From assembly GCF_901000735.1 (NCBI RefSeq), contig NC_081550.1, positions 14,116,393-14,180,392 of the forward strand: a stretch of 64,000 nt of DNA, in the 5' to 3' direction. The notes under the pieces are model-generated. The model saw nothing but the letters and a program-made list of their open reading frames with translations. It had not been told where the DNA came from and made no database searches. The translations under genes and the position numbers were made by a program. The stretch is from Corylus avellana. Taxonomy: Eukaryota > Streptophyta > Magnoliopsida > Fagales > Betulaceae. Positions 1-10,834 of this stretch are shown here, piece by piece (the first letter of the stretch is position 1; every line of letters begins with the position of its first letter).

Positions 1-472
1 CTGCTTCCCAGCTATTTGGCAAAGATGCCAAGACGATCAACGCGCGAACCTCATCATCAAAATTAATTTCCACTGAGGACAATTGATTTGTGATGGTGTT
101 GAACTCATTGAGATGATGTGCCATCGAAGCTCCTTCCGCCATCTTTAGGTTGAACAATTTCTTCATTAGATGCACCTTGTTGTTAGCCGAAGGCTTCTCA
201 TACATGCTTGACAAAGCCTTCATTAGACCTGCTGTGGTCTTCTCCTTTACAAAGTTGTGTGCAACTGATTTTGACAGAGATAACCTGATAACTGCTAGGG
301 CTTTACGATCAAGCAGAGCCCACTCGCTATCATACATGTCGTCGGGTTGTTCTTCCAAAAGAGGTTGATGAAGATCCTTCCCATAAAGAATATCTTCAAT
401 TTGCATCTTCCAATACCCAAAATCTTTGCCGTCGAATTTCTCGATTCCCATCTTTCCTTCTTCACCTGCCAT
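1..472 (-). CDS. Copia gag, N-terminal part (runs off the window)
   Basis: Minus-strand reading frame starting at the ATG at 472-470 and open to the window edge (157 codons visible). It opens MAGEEGKMGIEKFDG and continues with FGYWKMQIEDIL, LLDRKALAVIRL and KVHLMKKLFNLKM, the pattern of plant Ty1/Copia gag proteins (UBN2/gag-polypeptide family), which form the particle that packages element RNA. The start is supported by the primer-binding site 20 bases upstream and the LTR beyond it. No stop or frameshift is visible, so this may be a fairly young element. The zinc knuckle and pol would lie to the left, outside the window. Confidence 0.8.
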   Translation of the reverse strand, partial: MAGEEGKMGIEKFDGKDFGYWKMQIEDILYGKDLHQPLLEEQPDDMYDSEWALLDRKALAVIRLSLSKSVAHNFVKEKTTAGLMKALSSMYEKPSANNKVHLMKKLFNLKMAEGASMAHHLNEFNTITNQLSSVEINFDDEVRALIVLASLPNSWEA

Positions 473-491
473 CGCTCCCACTCGAACCAAC

Positions 492-504
492 AGCTCTGAT
501 ACCA
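492..504 (-). other. Primer-binding site of the Copia element
   Basis: On the minus strand this reads TGGTATCAGAGC, the usual plant Copia site complementary to the 3' end of initiator tRNA-Met. It lies just inside the LTR at 507-999 and just upstream of gag. Confidence 0.8.
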
Positions 505-506
505 AT

Positions 507-999
507 TGTTAGGAAGAATGCAGAATAACAAAGATAAGCAATCACACATGGCACAAAGATTTAAGTGGTTCGGCTTAACAAGCCTACATCCACTGGCGGA
601 AACGACCCGGAGAAAATTCACTATCAAAAGATGAGTACAAGAGAGTAACAGAGCGAGAAAACCACTCAAACCCAAAGCCCCTTTTACACCCAATTCTCAC
701 TTTACCCAAAACAGAATAATAACAAAAGGAAAAAACTCTCTTTTTCTTGGTGCTCTCACCTTTTCTTTCTCTCAATTGTTTTTGGCACACACACATTCAC
801 CTTGTGCTTTGTTCCTTATATAGAAGCTTAACTCTCCTTTTACATGTTGGTCTAAGACTTCTACTATAAGTCAAACAAGGAGTCCAATTACACATAGGAG
901 AAGGACTCCAAAACCCACATGTAAAGGAGCAAACCGACTTGAAGAAGGAGACAAACCATTGGGTCCCACCATGACTTTTAATTCAAGTCATACTTAACA
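507..999 (-). mobile_element. Copia 5' LTR, 493 bp
   Basis: Bounded by short inverted termini TGTTA at 507 and TAACA at 999. The primer site follows directly at the 507 side, making this the 5' LTR of the minus-strand element. A minus-strand TATA box (CTATATAAGG) lies near 814-824, so the U3 promoter is on the right and R/U5 on the left. The partner LTR is outside the window, so neither target duplication nor LTR divergence can be checked. Confidence 0.8.
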
Positions 1000-1060
1000 C
1001 CCGGGACCCCGCCGGGACCAGCCCAGGACCTGCTCAAAACTTGACCGGGACCCGCCTAGG

Positions 1061-1881
1061 TAAGGCTGGGCACGGGTCGGTTCGGGGTGGGTTTGGCATT
1101 TTTTGCCACCCGACCCGTCCATCGGGTTTGGTAAAACCCTACCCGTTACCTGAGTTGAAGGCACTAAAACCGTCGGGTTTCGGGTAGGACATGGCAGGTT
1201 GCTCGGGCCTGGTTGCTCGGGTTTGTCGGGCAGGTCGGGTATTTCTCTTCTTTAGAATACCAATTGTTTACCATCTTTTTCTTCTTCCTACAACTCTGCA
1301 ATTTCAGTTTTACATCATTACACAATCCAACTCCATTTTAATATATTCATACAAGAATGTTGAAGAAGAAAGAAATGAAAATGTATTGCATCTAATCAAT
1401 ACAATCACACAATCGTACATACCAAAAACCAAATAGGTGCCTTAGTTTTCTGTCTTCCCAGAGAGAGAGAGAGATGAGAGACAAACCTGGGATCGGCTAG
1501 GTTAGTGCTCCGGTACTAGAGGGAGCGGCGAGAGAGAGAGAGAGAGAGAGAGAGGAGCGGCACCGGCGAGAGTGACTCTGAGAGAAGAGCTGCGACTGGC
1601 CTGAATTTCTGAGAGAGGAGACTAAGAGACTGAGAGACAGCTGGAGGATTAGAGGTAGAGGCGAAGAGGATATTAGGAATTTAGCGTTTTTTGGTTTTAA
1701 GCATATAAGGGCGGGTCGGGTACCCGCCTCTTAAAAAATTCTACACCCATAGACCGACCCGNNNNNNNNNNNNNNNNNNNNNNNNNNNTCTAATTTTTCC
1801 CAACCCGTATATGCCAAAAATAAAAACTTAAATCCGGGGGATCGGGATGGGGCGGGTTGGGCGGGATTTTGCCCATCCCTA
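1061..1881. mobile_element. Non-autonomous hAT-like element inside the minisatellite
   Basis: Ends TAAGGCTGGGCA (left) and TGCCCATCCCTA (right) are imperfect inverted repeats of the hAT TAGGGRTGGGCA type. They are flanked by CGCCTAGG (1053-1060) and CACCCAGG (1882-1889), an 8-bp target duplication with two mismatches. The interior has GGGTCGGGT-rich subterminal stretches, two (GA)n tracts (near 1462-1475 and 1531-1552) and a 27-base gap. No transposase is visible. Confidence 0.6.
1762..1788. other. Assembly gap, 27 N
   Basis: Run of N inside the hAT-like element at 1061-1881, next to GC-rich subterminal repeats. Confidence 0.99.
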
Positions 1882-2165
1882 CACCCAGGACTTGACCAGG
1901 ACTCGCCCGGGACTTGACCAATACCCGCTCGGAACCTGACCGGAACTTGCCCAGGACCTGACCGGGACCTGCCCGAGACTTAACTGAGACTCGCACGGGA
2001 CCCTGCCGAGACTTACCCGGGACTTAACCGGGACCTGCTCAGGACTTGACCGGGACCCGCTAGGGACCTCACCGGGACCTGCCCGGGACTTGACTGGGAG
2101 CCGCCCGGGACCTGACTGGGAGCCACCCAGGACTTGACCCGGACCCGCCCGAGACCCGACCGGGA

Positions 2166-2377
2166 NNNNNNNNNNNNNNNNNNNNNNNNNNNNNNNNNNN
2201 NNNNNNNNNNNNNNNNNNNNNNNNNNNNNNNNNNNNNNNNNNNNNNNNNNNNNNNNNNNNNNNNNNNNNNNNNNNNNNNNNNNNNNNNNNNNNNNNNNNN
2301 NNNNNNNNNNNNNNNNNNNNNNNNNNNNNNNNNNNNNNNNNNNNNNNNNNNNNNNNNNNNNNNNNNNNNNNNNNNNN
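2166..2377. other. Assembly gap, 212 N
   Basis: Run of N at the point where the minisatellite changes orientation. An inverted array forms a hairpin, which is a likely cause of the gap. Confidence 0.99.
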
Positions 2378-2659
2378 GTCCCGAGCGAGTTCCTATCAAG
2401 TCCCGTTGGGGTCTCGGGTAAGTCCCGGTAGGATCCCAGGCAAGTCCTAGTCGGTCCCAGTCAAGTCCAAGTCAAGTCTTGGGCGGGTCCCGGCGGGATC
2501 CCGGTCAAGTTCCGGGTAGGTCCCGGCGAGGTCCCAAACAAGTCTCAATCAAGTCCCGACGGGGTCCCGGGCAGGTCCCTGCAGGTCTCGAACAAGTCCC
2601 GTGCAGGTCCTGACCAGGACCTTATTTAAAATATATATATATATATATATTAAAAAAAA

Positions 2660-2785
2660 TTATTTTCCGTGTGCACAGTAAACGCCGTAAAATGTTTTCG
2701 ACAGAAAATATTTTCAGGAAAAATGGCTTTCCTCAAAATATTTTCCAACGGAAACCATTTTACGTCGAAGTAAACGGAGTCTAAG
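2660..2785. repeat. Terminal hairpin of a fold-back or hAT-like element
   Basis: GTAAACGCCGTAAAATG and its downstream mirror CATTTTACGTCGAAGTAAAC, each with GAAAATATTTTC-like cores, form an imperfect hairpin of about 120 bp. The right edge (AAACGGAGTCT) resembles ends that close several plant DNA transposons; comparable edges (AAACGGAGCCC) occur near 30570 and 39662. The other end of the element was not identified, though the minisatellite next to it may belong to it. Confidence 0.45.
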
Positions 2786-2819
2786 TGTAATCTTATCAGC
2801 AATAATGTTTACAACTATC

Positions 2820-2950
2820 TTATTTAGAGGCTTACAACACTTGAAGAATACATACATTCTTGGATTACAACATAAATTCATGATCAATCTAAGGTAGATT
2901 TAAACAAGAAAAATGAAAAGAATCAACAAGTAAAATGACTCGCTCCAAGC
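2820..2950. repeat. Block shared with 11850-11975
   Basis: About 125 bp here, between the resistance pseudogene's stop and the fold-back repeat, recurs at 11850-11975 with scattered differences (shared words include ATTCTTGGATTACAAC and AAGGTAGATTTAAAC). The second copy lies in an LTR-like stretch, so this is probably an old LTR fragment serving as the 3' flank of the pseudogene. Confidence 0.6.
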
Positions 2951-3027
2951 TTGAAACCGATTATAATTGAAAGATATTGAAACTTGAAACAAACCAACCA
3001 GGAAACAAAGCTATCCACGCATGTAAC

Positions 3028-5451
3028 TCAACCCTTGATCGGTAGCTTCGTCTGCAATTCCAGAACTGGACTCTCGCTCACCTCCACAGATAGCAAACTC
3101 GTTAAACTCAGTAGTTCTGGTGCGCTACTAAATTTGTCACATCCCTTGATAACCAAATGCCTAAGACTTGGCATTGCACCTCTCTCCTGTTTCCATTCTT
3201 CAACTATCAAATTACGCAATTTGAGGACTTGGAGTTGTGGAAACGAATCTGCAATGACGTGGATTTTGATATCAGATGAATGATGACTTTTTTCTAGTTT
3301 AAGTATCCGAAGATTGGGAAGCTTTCCCAGCTCTGTCATGCCACCACTGACTTTGAAGACACCACCATTTAAGGTTAGCTTGGTGATTGTTGATGGAATT
3401 GAATCCGGAATTCCACGAATACTTCTACAACTATCAATTCTCAATATTTCTAGCTGAGCCAAATGGCTTGGAAAACAAACGATGTCTTTGGCTTCAGTAA
3501 TCTTATCCCCTGCTGACACATCAATTGATATCTTCAATTTCCGAATGTTAGGAAACTTATCCAATACGACAGGGAAACTATGCTTATGAGGATCATAAAT
3601 AATTGATGCGACCGAAAGAACGTGGAGTTTCCCTAGAGCTACCTTCGAATCACAACGTAACCACAATCCACGAGGAATATACAGATTCTTTAAACGTTGC
3701 AGCTTAAATATCCCTTTCGGCAAATATCCCACACAAAAAGTGCCCTTTACGTAAAGGGTCTCTAGATTCGTAAGGTTGTAAATCAACTTTGGAAAACATC
3801 TTGCACCATTGAGGTTTATCGTCAAGTATCTCAAATGGATAAATGATCCTAAGCTTTTAGGCACAGAAATTGCTACTTTCTCGTCATGAAGCACCCGTAG
3901 CAATTTGAAGTTTTTCTGGACCCGAGACCATTTATCACGGTGATGCATTGTATCATTAAAGAAGAACAACGAACGGGCATTTTTAGGGACACGGGTTTAA
4001 AGACATGTATTGGCGAGTGTTACCTTGGATGGATAGTCGGCGGGAATTGTTCGTATCTAAACGGTTTTCTGATTGAACCTCAAGAAACATCCCTTTCGCA
4101 CTCTCTGATATGCAGAGTTCTCGTAAAAGATCATGGATACGACATGCCTTTACTCCTCCATCTACCCTCCTTCTAGCCACTTGGATCAAGCTTCGATCAA
4201 TGAGATTTTCCAAGTACATTTCAGCAACATCCTCCGGGAATCTTTGGCCAGTGTGCTGTATGAATCCTTCAGCTACCCACAGGTGTATCAATTGCCTTAC
4301 TGGAATCTCATGGTCTTCAGGATACATACCAAAATACAAAAAGCACGGCTTTAAGTACCGGGGCAAATCCGTGTAGCTTAAGGATAGTATTTTCTCGCAA
4401 ATAATGGTATCCTCTGCTTGAGTAATTAGGAAACTCGATACATGACCAACAAATTTCGACCATATGTGGAGTGACCTCTCCTTATTCGCTAAAAGGCCCG
4501 CTAATACAACAATTGAAAGGGGTAAACCATGACAACCTTCTGCAATTTGTCTTCCCAGAGTTTCAAATTCGGGAGGACATATTCCTCCTCGGAACACATT
4601 TTTCTTAAAGAGTTCCCAACTTTCATATTTGTCAAGAAATGAGAGAAGGTGAGGAGGAGTAAGACTTGCATGCAAAGCCACTACTTTATTTCGGCTAGTG
4701 ATCAATATTCTACTTCCATTGGAGTCATTAGGAAAAGCAGACCTTACCTCATCCCAGACTTCATTACTCCAGACGTCATCCATGACTATTAGGTATCGCT
4801 TTCCTTTCAAATATTCGAACAAGTCCTTTTTTAACTCATCGTCACTCTTGCCTTGCAGTTCAATTCCCAACTCCTTTAAAATCTTAAGCAACAGCTCTCT
4901 GATTTTGAAATGACATCGAGCTTAGGATCTCCTTCACTAATTTGCTTCCCCAACGTTGTTGAGTCACGAACGAAACCCACCACATCATCTTCCTCAACTT
5001 CACTCCTAAGTCTTCGCATTGCCTCCTCCTCGACTGCATTTACAGTAGCTTCTACTCTTTCAATGCCGTACCTTTCCTTATTGTTGTAGATGTCGTTGAT
5101 TATCTTTTTGATGCCTACTATCTTCTTTCCAACATTTTGAAGCTTAATTGTGTGAGAAGGGCAATGAAATATCCTCTTTACCGGGCTCCTCCTCCTGTGT
5201 TCAGCGACCTTGAGGATGAAATTGTCGATCACATCCTCAGCCATGTTAGCTACCTCCCTGATCTGCCGGACTACCTCCTCCACTATTTTATCGGTCTGTC
5301 TTTGCACCGAGTTCTCCAAAAAGATATTTATAAAACTGAGCTCCCCTTGAAGTGAAGCAACTCTATCCTCCAGTCCAACAAGGAAATTTGCTTGGTCTTT
5401 GAGTAGACTGGACAAGTGTCTTAGGAGGAATGTGACAGCACTGTCGGCCAT
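3028..5451 (-). pseudogene. CC-NBS-LRR (RPP13-like) resistance gene, P-loop deleted
   Basis: Three minus-strand frames together match one intracellular immune receptor of the coiled-coil NBS-LRR class. First part (5451-4876): Rx-type coiled coil with EDVID at residues 72-76, ending in DVIS. Second part (4891-3983): kinase-2 RYLIVMDDVW, RNBS-B GSRILITSRN, CHGLPL, the RNBS-D CFLYFGMYPED, and IHD in place of MHD. Third part (about 3995-3028): leucine-rich repeats to the stop. Two breaks are visible. Near 4905, DVIS is joined almost directly to RELLLKILKEL, so the roughly 40-50 residues that normally carry the nucleotide-binding P-loop are missing and the frame shifts. Near 3990 a one-base frameshift separates NB-ARC from the LRRs. 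There is no intron signature at either break. Without the Walker A motif the product could not bind nucleotide normally, so I call it a pseudogene. Confidence 0.9.
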
Positions 5452-5839
5452 GCTTGCTTATCTGGGAGTGATATTCAGTGATAAGGAGAGAAAGATGTAA
5501 TAATTAAGAGGAAAGAAAGGGTGGAGAGGAAATAGACGCTCAGGGTTCAGAAGGCACAGTTGGTCATGTTGCGATCTTGGAAAGACATTCACAGGTCGAT
5601 GATTACACAATTTTTCTTGATTGGAGAACTCCGGGATATTTGGTAGGGAAAGCGGAAAGTGATGGATAATAACTAACTGGTTCCTATTTGAAATGGAGCG
5701 GATCCAAGTCGTTTTATTAATTATTGGTTGCTGTTTTGTCTCTTTCAGTTACTTCATGCAGAAGTTTTTTACTTTTCTTCAAGTGAAGCATTCTTGGCTG
5801 ACTATCTTTTATTGTACTTGGCCTCTATATATATTGAAG
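5452..5839. other. Upstream flank of the resistance pseudogene
   Basis: No gene. This would have been the promoter of the minus-strand pseudogene; I see no convincing minus-strand TATA box. A plus-strand ATATATAT stretch at 5825-5835 is not positioned for it. Confidence 0.5.
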
Positions 5840-6100
5840 ACTTAAAATTCTGATGGTTAAGTGAGAGAGCAGTAGCTCCGTGTGAGAGACAGAAAAGAGT
5901 GAAAAATGTAAGAGAGCAAGAGGGCAGCAAAATCTTAGAGAATTAAGAGATTATTTTCTCTTTTGTATTTAATTTTTTTTTTTTTTTTTTTTTTGTGAGT
6001 TTGGGTGTATCGGGGCTTTTAGGTTTAAGTAGTTTTGTTTGTACTACTCTTTATATTTCATCATTTTGTTAGTGAATTTCTCTTGAATTACTCCCCGTTA
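5840..6100 (+). mobile_element. Decayed Copia LTR fragment
   Basis: GTGAGTTTGGGTGTATCGGGG, then TTTGTACTACTCTTTATATTTCATCATTTTG and AGTGAATTTCTCTTG resemble the R/U5 part of common plant Copia LTRs. A long T-tract interrupts it, and the usual end with a primer site does not follow. This is recognised from memory of such LTRs, not by alignment. Confidence 0.35.
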
Positions 6101-7054
6101 ATGAATATAAACTTGTTAAGTCAAATTACCTAAATCTTTATATCTATGTGACTGAATATTATTTTCTAATCTGCTATTTTCCTGCCTCATTTATAATTCT
6201 ATAATTATTTTATCTCGACGTAGGCAGAAGGAAGGACTCAAGGATAACAGAAAATGTTACATTGCGTACTATCACCCAAAGAAGAAAAAGAAAAAGCAAG
6301 GCACTTACCCAAAAAGAAAAAGTAAAAGAAAAAGAAAAGAGTAAAGTAATTTCACCGAGGTTGCTTTGCAAAAAGCAGAGTGAACAATCAATCAATATGT
6401 ACACGACCTACCTTTCACTATGAAGACCTCGATCAATAATTGTTCATGTGGACTAACGTACTGTACGTAACGTCGTCTTTGATTATCATTTTGTGAATTA
6501 TATTACAATGTAGGGCATTTTACTGAAGATTTTGCTGGTGTTATTTCTTTTGCTTTACTAAAGGTTCTTATTTTTAAATTTGGTGGACTAGGTCAGCTTA
6601 TCACTTTTCCTTTTCTTTTCCTTTGACGAGGATTTTTTTTTGTCTTTTTTACTGTTACGTGGGTTTTTTTTTTTTTTTTTTTTTTTTTTCGAGGAAAGTA
6701 ATCAAACCCTCTAAACTCTCTTGAAATTTGTAATGTCTTTCTTATAGCGTTTTAGTAAGCTCACTAAATTTTAGTAGTCAAAATAATTAAAGATAATATA
6801 TTTTTATTTTAGCTATCAATTTTTTTAAAGTAGCTCAGCTCACCATTTTAATTATACACTTTTATTATTCTATTTAAATATTATTTTTTACAAAAAAAAA
6901 AAAGAAAAAAAAATTATTATTTCTAAACATTTATATTTTCCAATGTATCAATATTCACCCACAAGACAAGAGTGCGACGAAGATGCTTCATGGTCTGATA
7001 AACTGAATGTAGCTAAAAGGTTGGAGCCGAGATTGCCATTGGAACGAGTTTAAT
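6101..7054. other. AT-rich intergenic stretch
   Basis: No gene or repeat recognised. It contains an A/G-rich purine tract (6285-6345) and a long poly-T run (6667-6690). Confidence 0.6.
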
Positions 7055-7340
7055 GGTACATTTGATATTGCGATTTCATAATTTACGTTTTAAAAAAATA
7101 TAGTAAAACATAAGCCGTTTAACATTGCGATTTAAAATTAAAAAAAAATTTGAGATTTCTATAAGCAGGCTAAAAGTGCTTATTTGAAAAAACGTGAATT
7201 CAAATCAAAATCATGATTTTGCATAACAAATATTTGATAAAAAAATATATTTTTTTAAATGTTTTATCAAAAGCTTTTGCAATTTTAAAAATACAATTTT
7301 TAAAATCACACTTATTGAAATCACAATCTCAAATGGATGA
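7055..7340. mobile_element. MITE with inverted ends, about 285 bp
   Basis: The left end GGTACATTTGATATTGCGATTTC mirrors the right end GAAATCACAATCTCAAATGGA. The interior is AT-rich with A-tracts and no coding capacity. End sequences and size fit a hAT-type MITE; a clean target duplication was not found. Confidence 0.55.
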
Positions 7341-8557
7341 CTAATATTTTAAAAATCTGAACAAAAGCTACACAACATTAAACTAACCGAACAGGAAAAT
7401 GTGTGTCATTTTCACTTACAATAAGAATAGGAGGAGGAGCTATTGGAATCCGGCCTTGTAAGTATTTTTTTTTTTTTTTTTTTTTTTTTGTTTGTTTGTT
7501 TGGGCACTTTTTGCAAGTGTATTGAATCAATAAAGCTGTTCTCCCAAATTGATTTTACGATGATATTTGCTCCTAACTTGCTTGTGACAAGGACAACTCA
7601 TAAAATGATCATTATATAAGTCTAAAGAGATATTAGTGACAGCCAGTGCCAGGAATTCAACTTTGATAGTGAAACGTTAGGAGTTCTACATGTGTTATTC
7701 TGATGTTAAGAGTATCTTATTATTTTCTAAAATCAGGTCAGAAAAATAAAGGCTAATTTATTTATTTATTTAAAAAAAAAAAAACAATATTTACTTAAGA
7801 CGAGAAAAACACTAAAAATAAATAAATAAAAACCTAATTCTCAGAAAAAAAAAATATGCTAGATGTTGCACTGGCAATTAGGGATGGAAATGTTATTGCA
7901 GAAAGAAGCCGACCACTTTGGCTATAGGGTCCTAACACTTTTCTTGTTCCAAATGCTGAAAGTGAAAGGGTTTGCCGAATTGAGGAACGTAAGGGATTAT
8001 ATGGATATTCTTGTTCTTGTGCCTGTTGCCCGTTGGGATTTTCCTTATCAAGCGGCCCACTTACAAACTAAGAGCACTCAAAATCCATTACCCATTTTTT
8101 TCAAAAATGGCTAAGCAAATATGATAATATGATGCAAATAAAATGCATTTTTGAGCCATTTGTGCACAGTATATATATCCCGGGATACTGTACAAAAATC
8201 GATCATTTGTTTATTATTTATCTCTCCTTTCTCAACGCATTTTCATTTTTGTCTCACGGTCTCATTCGTCGAAGATCCATTACCGAACCCATGGTCTGCA
8301 TCGTCTTCGTCAAAGCTTCACCGTTTCTCCCTCCTTTCTCTCATTTTTTTTTTTTTTTTTACCTTTGTCGTCTCTTGAACGCATTGATTGCAGAGCAACA
8401 GTGGCAACAAGGCTGTACAACGGCGTTTTGGACGACGGAGATCCCTTGGAGATACAATAGAAAAGTGGCACTTGCTCCATCGATCTCTATGCATGCCTAA
8501 CAGTTGTGGGTGCATTAATTAAGTTAATTAAGATTAATCATAACCCACAAGTGTCAT
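7341..8557. other. Intergenic stretch without recognised genes
   Basis: Short open frames (around 7863-8114 and 8129-8500) show no family motif and are not called. It contains poly-T (7468-7489), A-rich tracts (7770-7855) and a second poly-T (8345-8362). Confidence 0.5.
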
Positions 8558-8799
8558 GGAGATCTCCTAAAATTTACTTTAAATTTGAGATTATCAAATT
8601 TATCAATTTCAGCCGTACATATCATTTAAACATCTAAAATAAGTCATGTTTCAATGTTTAATAAGGAAGCTACTCTCATGGAAATATAGGTTTAGTAGCA
8701 TCCTCATTAAATGCTGAAACATGACTTATTTTAGACGCTTAGATGATATGGACGGCTCATATTTATGAGTTTAAAGAGAATTCTAGTGGATCTCAATCC
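8558..8799. mobile_element. Inverted-repeat MITE, 242 bp
   Basis: Two arms mirror each other: AAATAAGTCATGTTTCA with TGAAACATGACTTATTT, and the outer CTTTAAA with TTTAAAG. CAAGTGTCAT is found at both 8548-8557 and 8800-8809, a 10-bp direct repeat fitting the 9-10-bp target duplication of Mutator-like elements. No coding capacity. Confidence 0.65.
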
Positions 8800-8818
8800 C
8801 AAGTGTCATATATATAGT

Positions 8819-9494
8819 GTTAAATATTTTTTTGCTCCTAGGGTTTAAACACTTTTTTTTTTCTCTTAGGGTTTCATTTTTATCACAAAAAGTATCTGTA
8901 ATTTTCATAAAAACCGAAATGGTACCTCCGTTAAAATTTCGTCCAAAACTTAATGAAATGCCACGTCAGCACCAATCAAATGTCGTCACGTGTCATATAA
9001 TTAATTTTTTAAGAAAATATTTTTAAAAAGAAAAAAAAAAAATAGGAGTGGCCCCTTGGGCATTTGGGTGTGGCCAGCCACCCCAACGACCGGATGGGGG
9101 TGGTCGAAACCACCCCTAGTGGGTTTGGGGCCGGGTGGTTCGGCCACCCCTTTGGCCGTGAACTAAGGATTATTAAATAGGCCACCCCATGGCCAAAGTG
9201 GGTGGCTCCATATGGCCCATTTATTTTTTCTTTTCTTTTTTCCTTTTTTTCGAACAAAATATAATTTTTTAATTTTTTTTTAAAATATTTTTTAAAAAAA
9301 ATTAATTATATGACACGTGGCGACAATTGATTGGTGCTGACATGGTGTTTCGTTACGTTTTGGACAGAATTTTAACGAATGTACCATCACCGTCTTTATG
9401 AAAATTATAAGTACCTTCTGTGATAAAAATGAAACCCTATGGGAAAAAAAAAAATAAAGTGTTTAAACCCTAGAGAGGCAAAAAAATATTTAAC
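8819..9494. mobile_element. Long-inverted-repeat element, copy A
   Basis: About 190 bp at each end mirror one another, from GTTAAATATTTTTTTGC to GCAAAAAAATATTTAAC, and including GACACGTGGCGAC and its mirror. The core (9045-9215) is GC-rich and itself full of GGTGGCC/GGCCACCCC inverted motifs. No protein is encoded. It belongs to the same family as 27608-28373. Architecture suggests a Mutator-type fold-back element; no target duplication is evident. Confidence 0.7.
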
Positions 9495-9541
9495 CCATGC
9501 ATGTATATAATAGCCAAAACCCCTCTTAAAAATGTCTTAAA

Positions 9542-9770
9542 GCTTGTTTGGGATTGCGTTTGACAAATAGAGCTTTTAAGTTAGAAAGAGCTTTTGGGTA
9601 AAAGCTTCATTTTTAAGCTTTTGTCAAAAGTGGGTTTTGGCCACTTTTAGGTTTTTTGGACCCTTAAAAGCACTTTTAATTTTTTTACCAAACGAGTACT
9701 TTTTTCTTCAAACAGACTTTTTGAGTGTTAAAAGTACTTTTATGCCCCTCAAACGCAATCCTAAACAGGC
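9542..9770. mobile_element. hAT-type MITE (GCTTGTTTGGG family), copy 1
   Basis: Inverted ends GCTTGTTTGGGATTGCGTTTG and CAAACGCAATCCTAAACAGGC enclose AAGCTTTT/AAAAGC motifs. It is flanked by TCTTAAA (9535-9541) and CCTTAAA (9771-9777), a probable target duplication with one mismatch. Further copies lie at 10104, 39092, 42327 and 44455. Short open frames inside it are by-products of its palindromic sequence. Confidence 0.75.
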
Positions 9771-10103
9771 CCTTAAAATTGCAACATGTGGCGTGAACCC
9801 ATTTTTTTTAAAGGCTAAACCTATTTTTTAAAGCATAATTTTTGAACCGGTCATTAAAATAGCTTAATTAAGAGCATTTAATTATATTTTAATAATTTTC
9901 CTTATATGTAATTTCATTAAGTTCAAAAATTTAATGCACGATATTATTTTTTTAGAATTTATTACTCTCCAAAACTATAGAAAGACAGCATTAACCACTC
10001 ATAATCCGCCATAAAAATAAATAAATAAATAAATAAAAATCGGCCAACTAGCCCATTTATTTAAAAGGCTATTTTTTTTTTCTTTGTACTTTTCATTTTA
10101 AGT

Positions 10104-10315
10104 GCTTGTTTGAGATTGTGTTTTAGAAATAAAGCTTTTAAGTTTTTTTTTTTTTTTTAAGGCTTTTTAGCAAAAACTTCATTTTTAAGCTTGCCAAATG
10201 TGCATTTTGGCCTTTTTTAGGTTTTTTTACCAAACGATTTTTTTCTTTCTTTTCAAACGACATTTGAGGATGTTAAACGCACTTTTGAAGCCCTCAAATG
10301 CAATTCCTAACAGGC
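10104..10315. mobile_element. hAT-type MITE (GCTTGTTTGGG family), copy 2
   Basis: Same inverted ends as copy 1 in more diverged form (GCTTGTTTGAGATTG and CAATTCCTAACAGGC), with an expanded poly-T inside. Confidence 0.65.
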
Positions 10316-10834
10316 CTTAAACCATGTATACCTATGCGACAAATTTTCAATAAAAAAAAAAAAAAAAAAAATTGTTTATTTTTTCGGTATTTTTTGCAAA
10401 ATTATATACGTTTGATTTGTATTAAAATATTGTAGATATCACACAAACAATATTAAATAATTATGCTAATTTTCTATATTATAATTCATGTATTCTTCCA
10501 TGTCAAAAAAAAAAAATTCCATATGTTCTTCTTGCCAATTTTTTTCTTTATACTATTCATTTTAAATCACATACACTTATAGGAGCAAAGATTTAATTTT
10601 TTTTTATTTAAAGAAGTAAGATATATTTTTATGTCTTTTTTAACTTAAAATAAAAAATAATGCGTTGACATTTTAAAATTAAATTATAACTAAAAATCCC
10701 GCCGCACGAGTTATAAGCTAGTTTTCCATAACGGTGTTCCAAATAATAGGACATGGACCCATCTTGTCATTCAATGGTTTTTGGCCTATTTATAAAAATC
10801 ATTTTCATGTAATATACTGGTAACTTCGAAACAG
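10316..10834. other. AT-rich stretch upstream of the transporter remnant
   Basis: The earlier exons of the transporter gene should lie here but none can be recognised. Only A- and T-rich tracts are seen. Confidence 0.6.

Larger units (their letters stand above)
1000..2620. repeat. GC-rich minisatellite in two opposite orientations
   Basis: Degenerate tandem units built from GGGACTTGACC and GGGACCTGCCC alternate every 20-22 bases at 1000-1060 and 1882-2165. To the right of the gap (2378-2620) the units appear as the reverse complement (GGTCCCGGGCAAGTCC type). The array is therefore head-to-head around the unread 2166-2377. It is split by the hAT-like insertion at 1061-1881. Reading frames through it are compositional and are not genes. 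Confidence 0.8.

Noticed and set aside
295..796. Minus-strand frames over the Copia LTR and gag
   Set aside because: Out of frame with the recognisable gag; they cover the LTR and primer site.
2013..2421. Open frames running through the 212-base N gap on both strands
   Set aside because: They consist mostly of unread bases and minisatellite translation.
7863..8114. 83-codon plus-strand frame in an intergenic stretch
   Set aside because: No recognisable motif; an alternative frame (LDVALAIRDGN) briefly suggested a lectin-like protein but the similarity did not hold beyond that word.
9637..9831. Short frame also echoed at 39154-39363 with similar peptide words
   Set aside because: Both lie in copies of the same palindromic MITE; the likeness is from the repeat and not from a protein.
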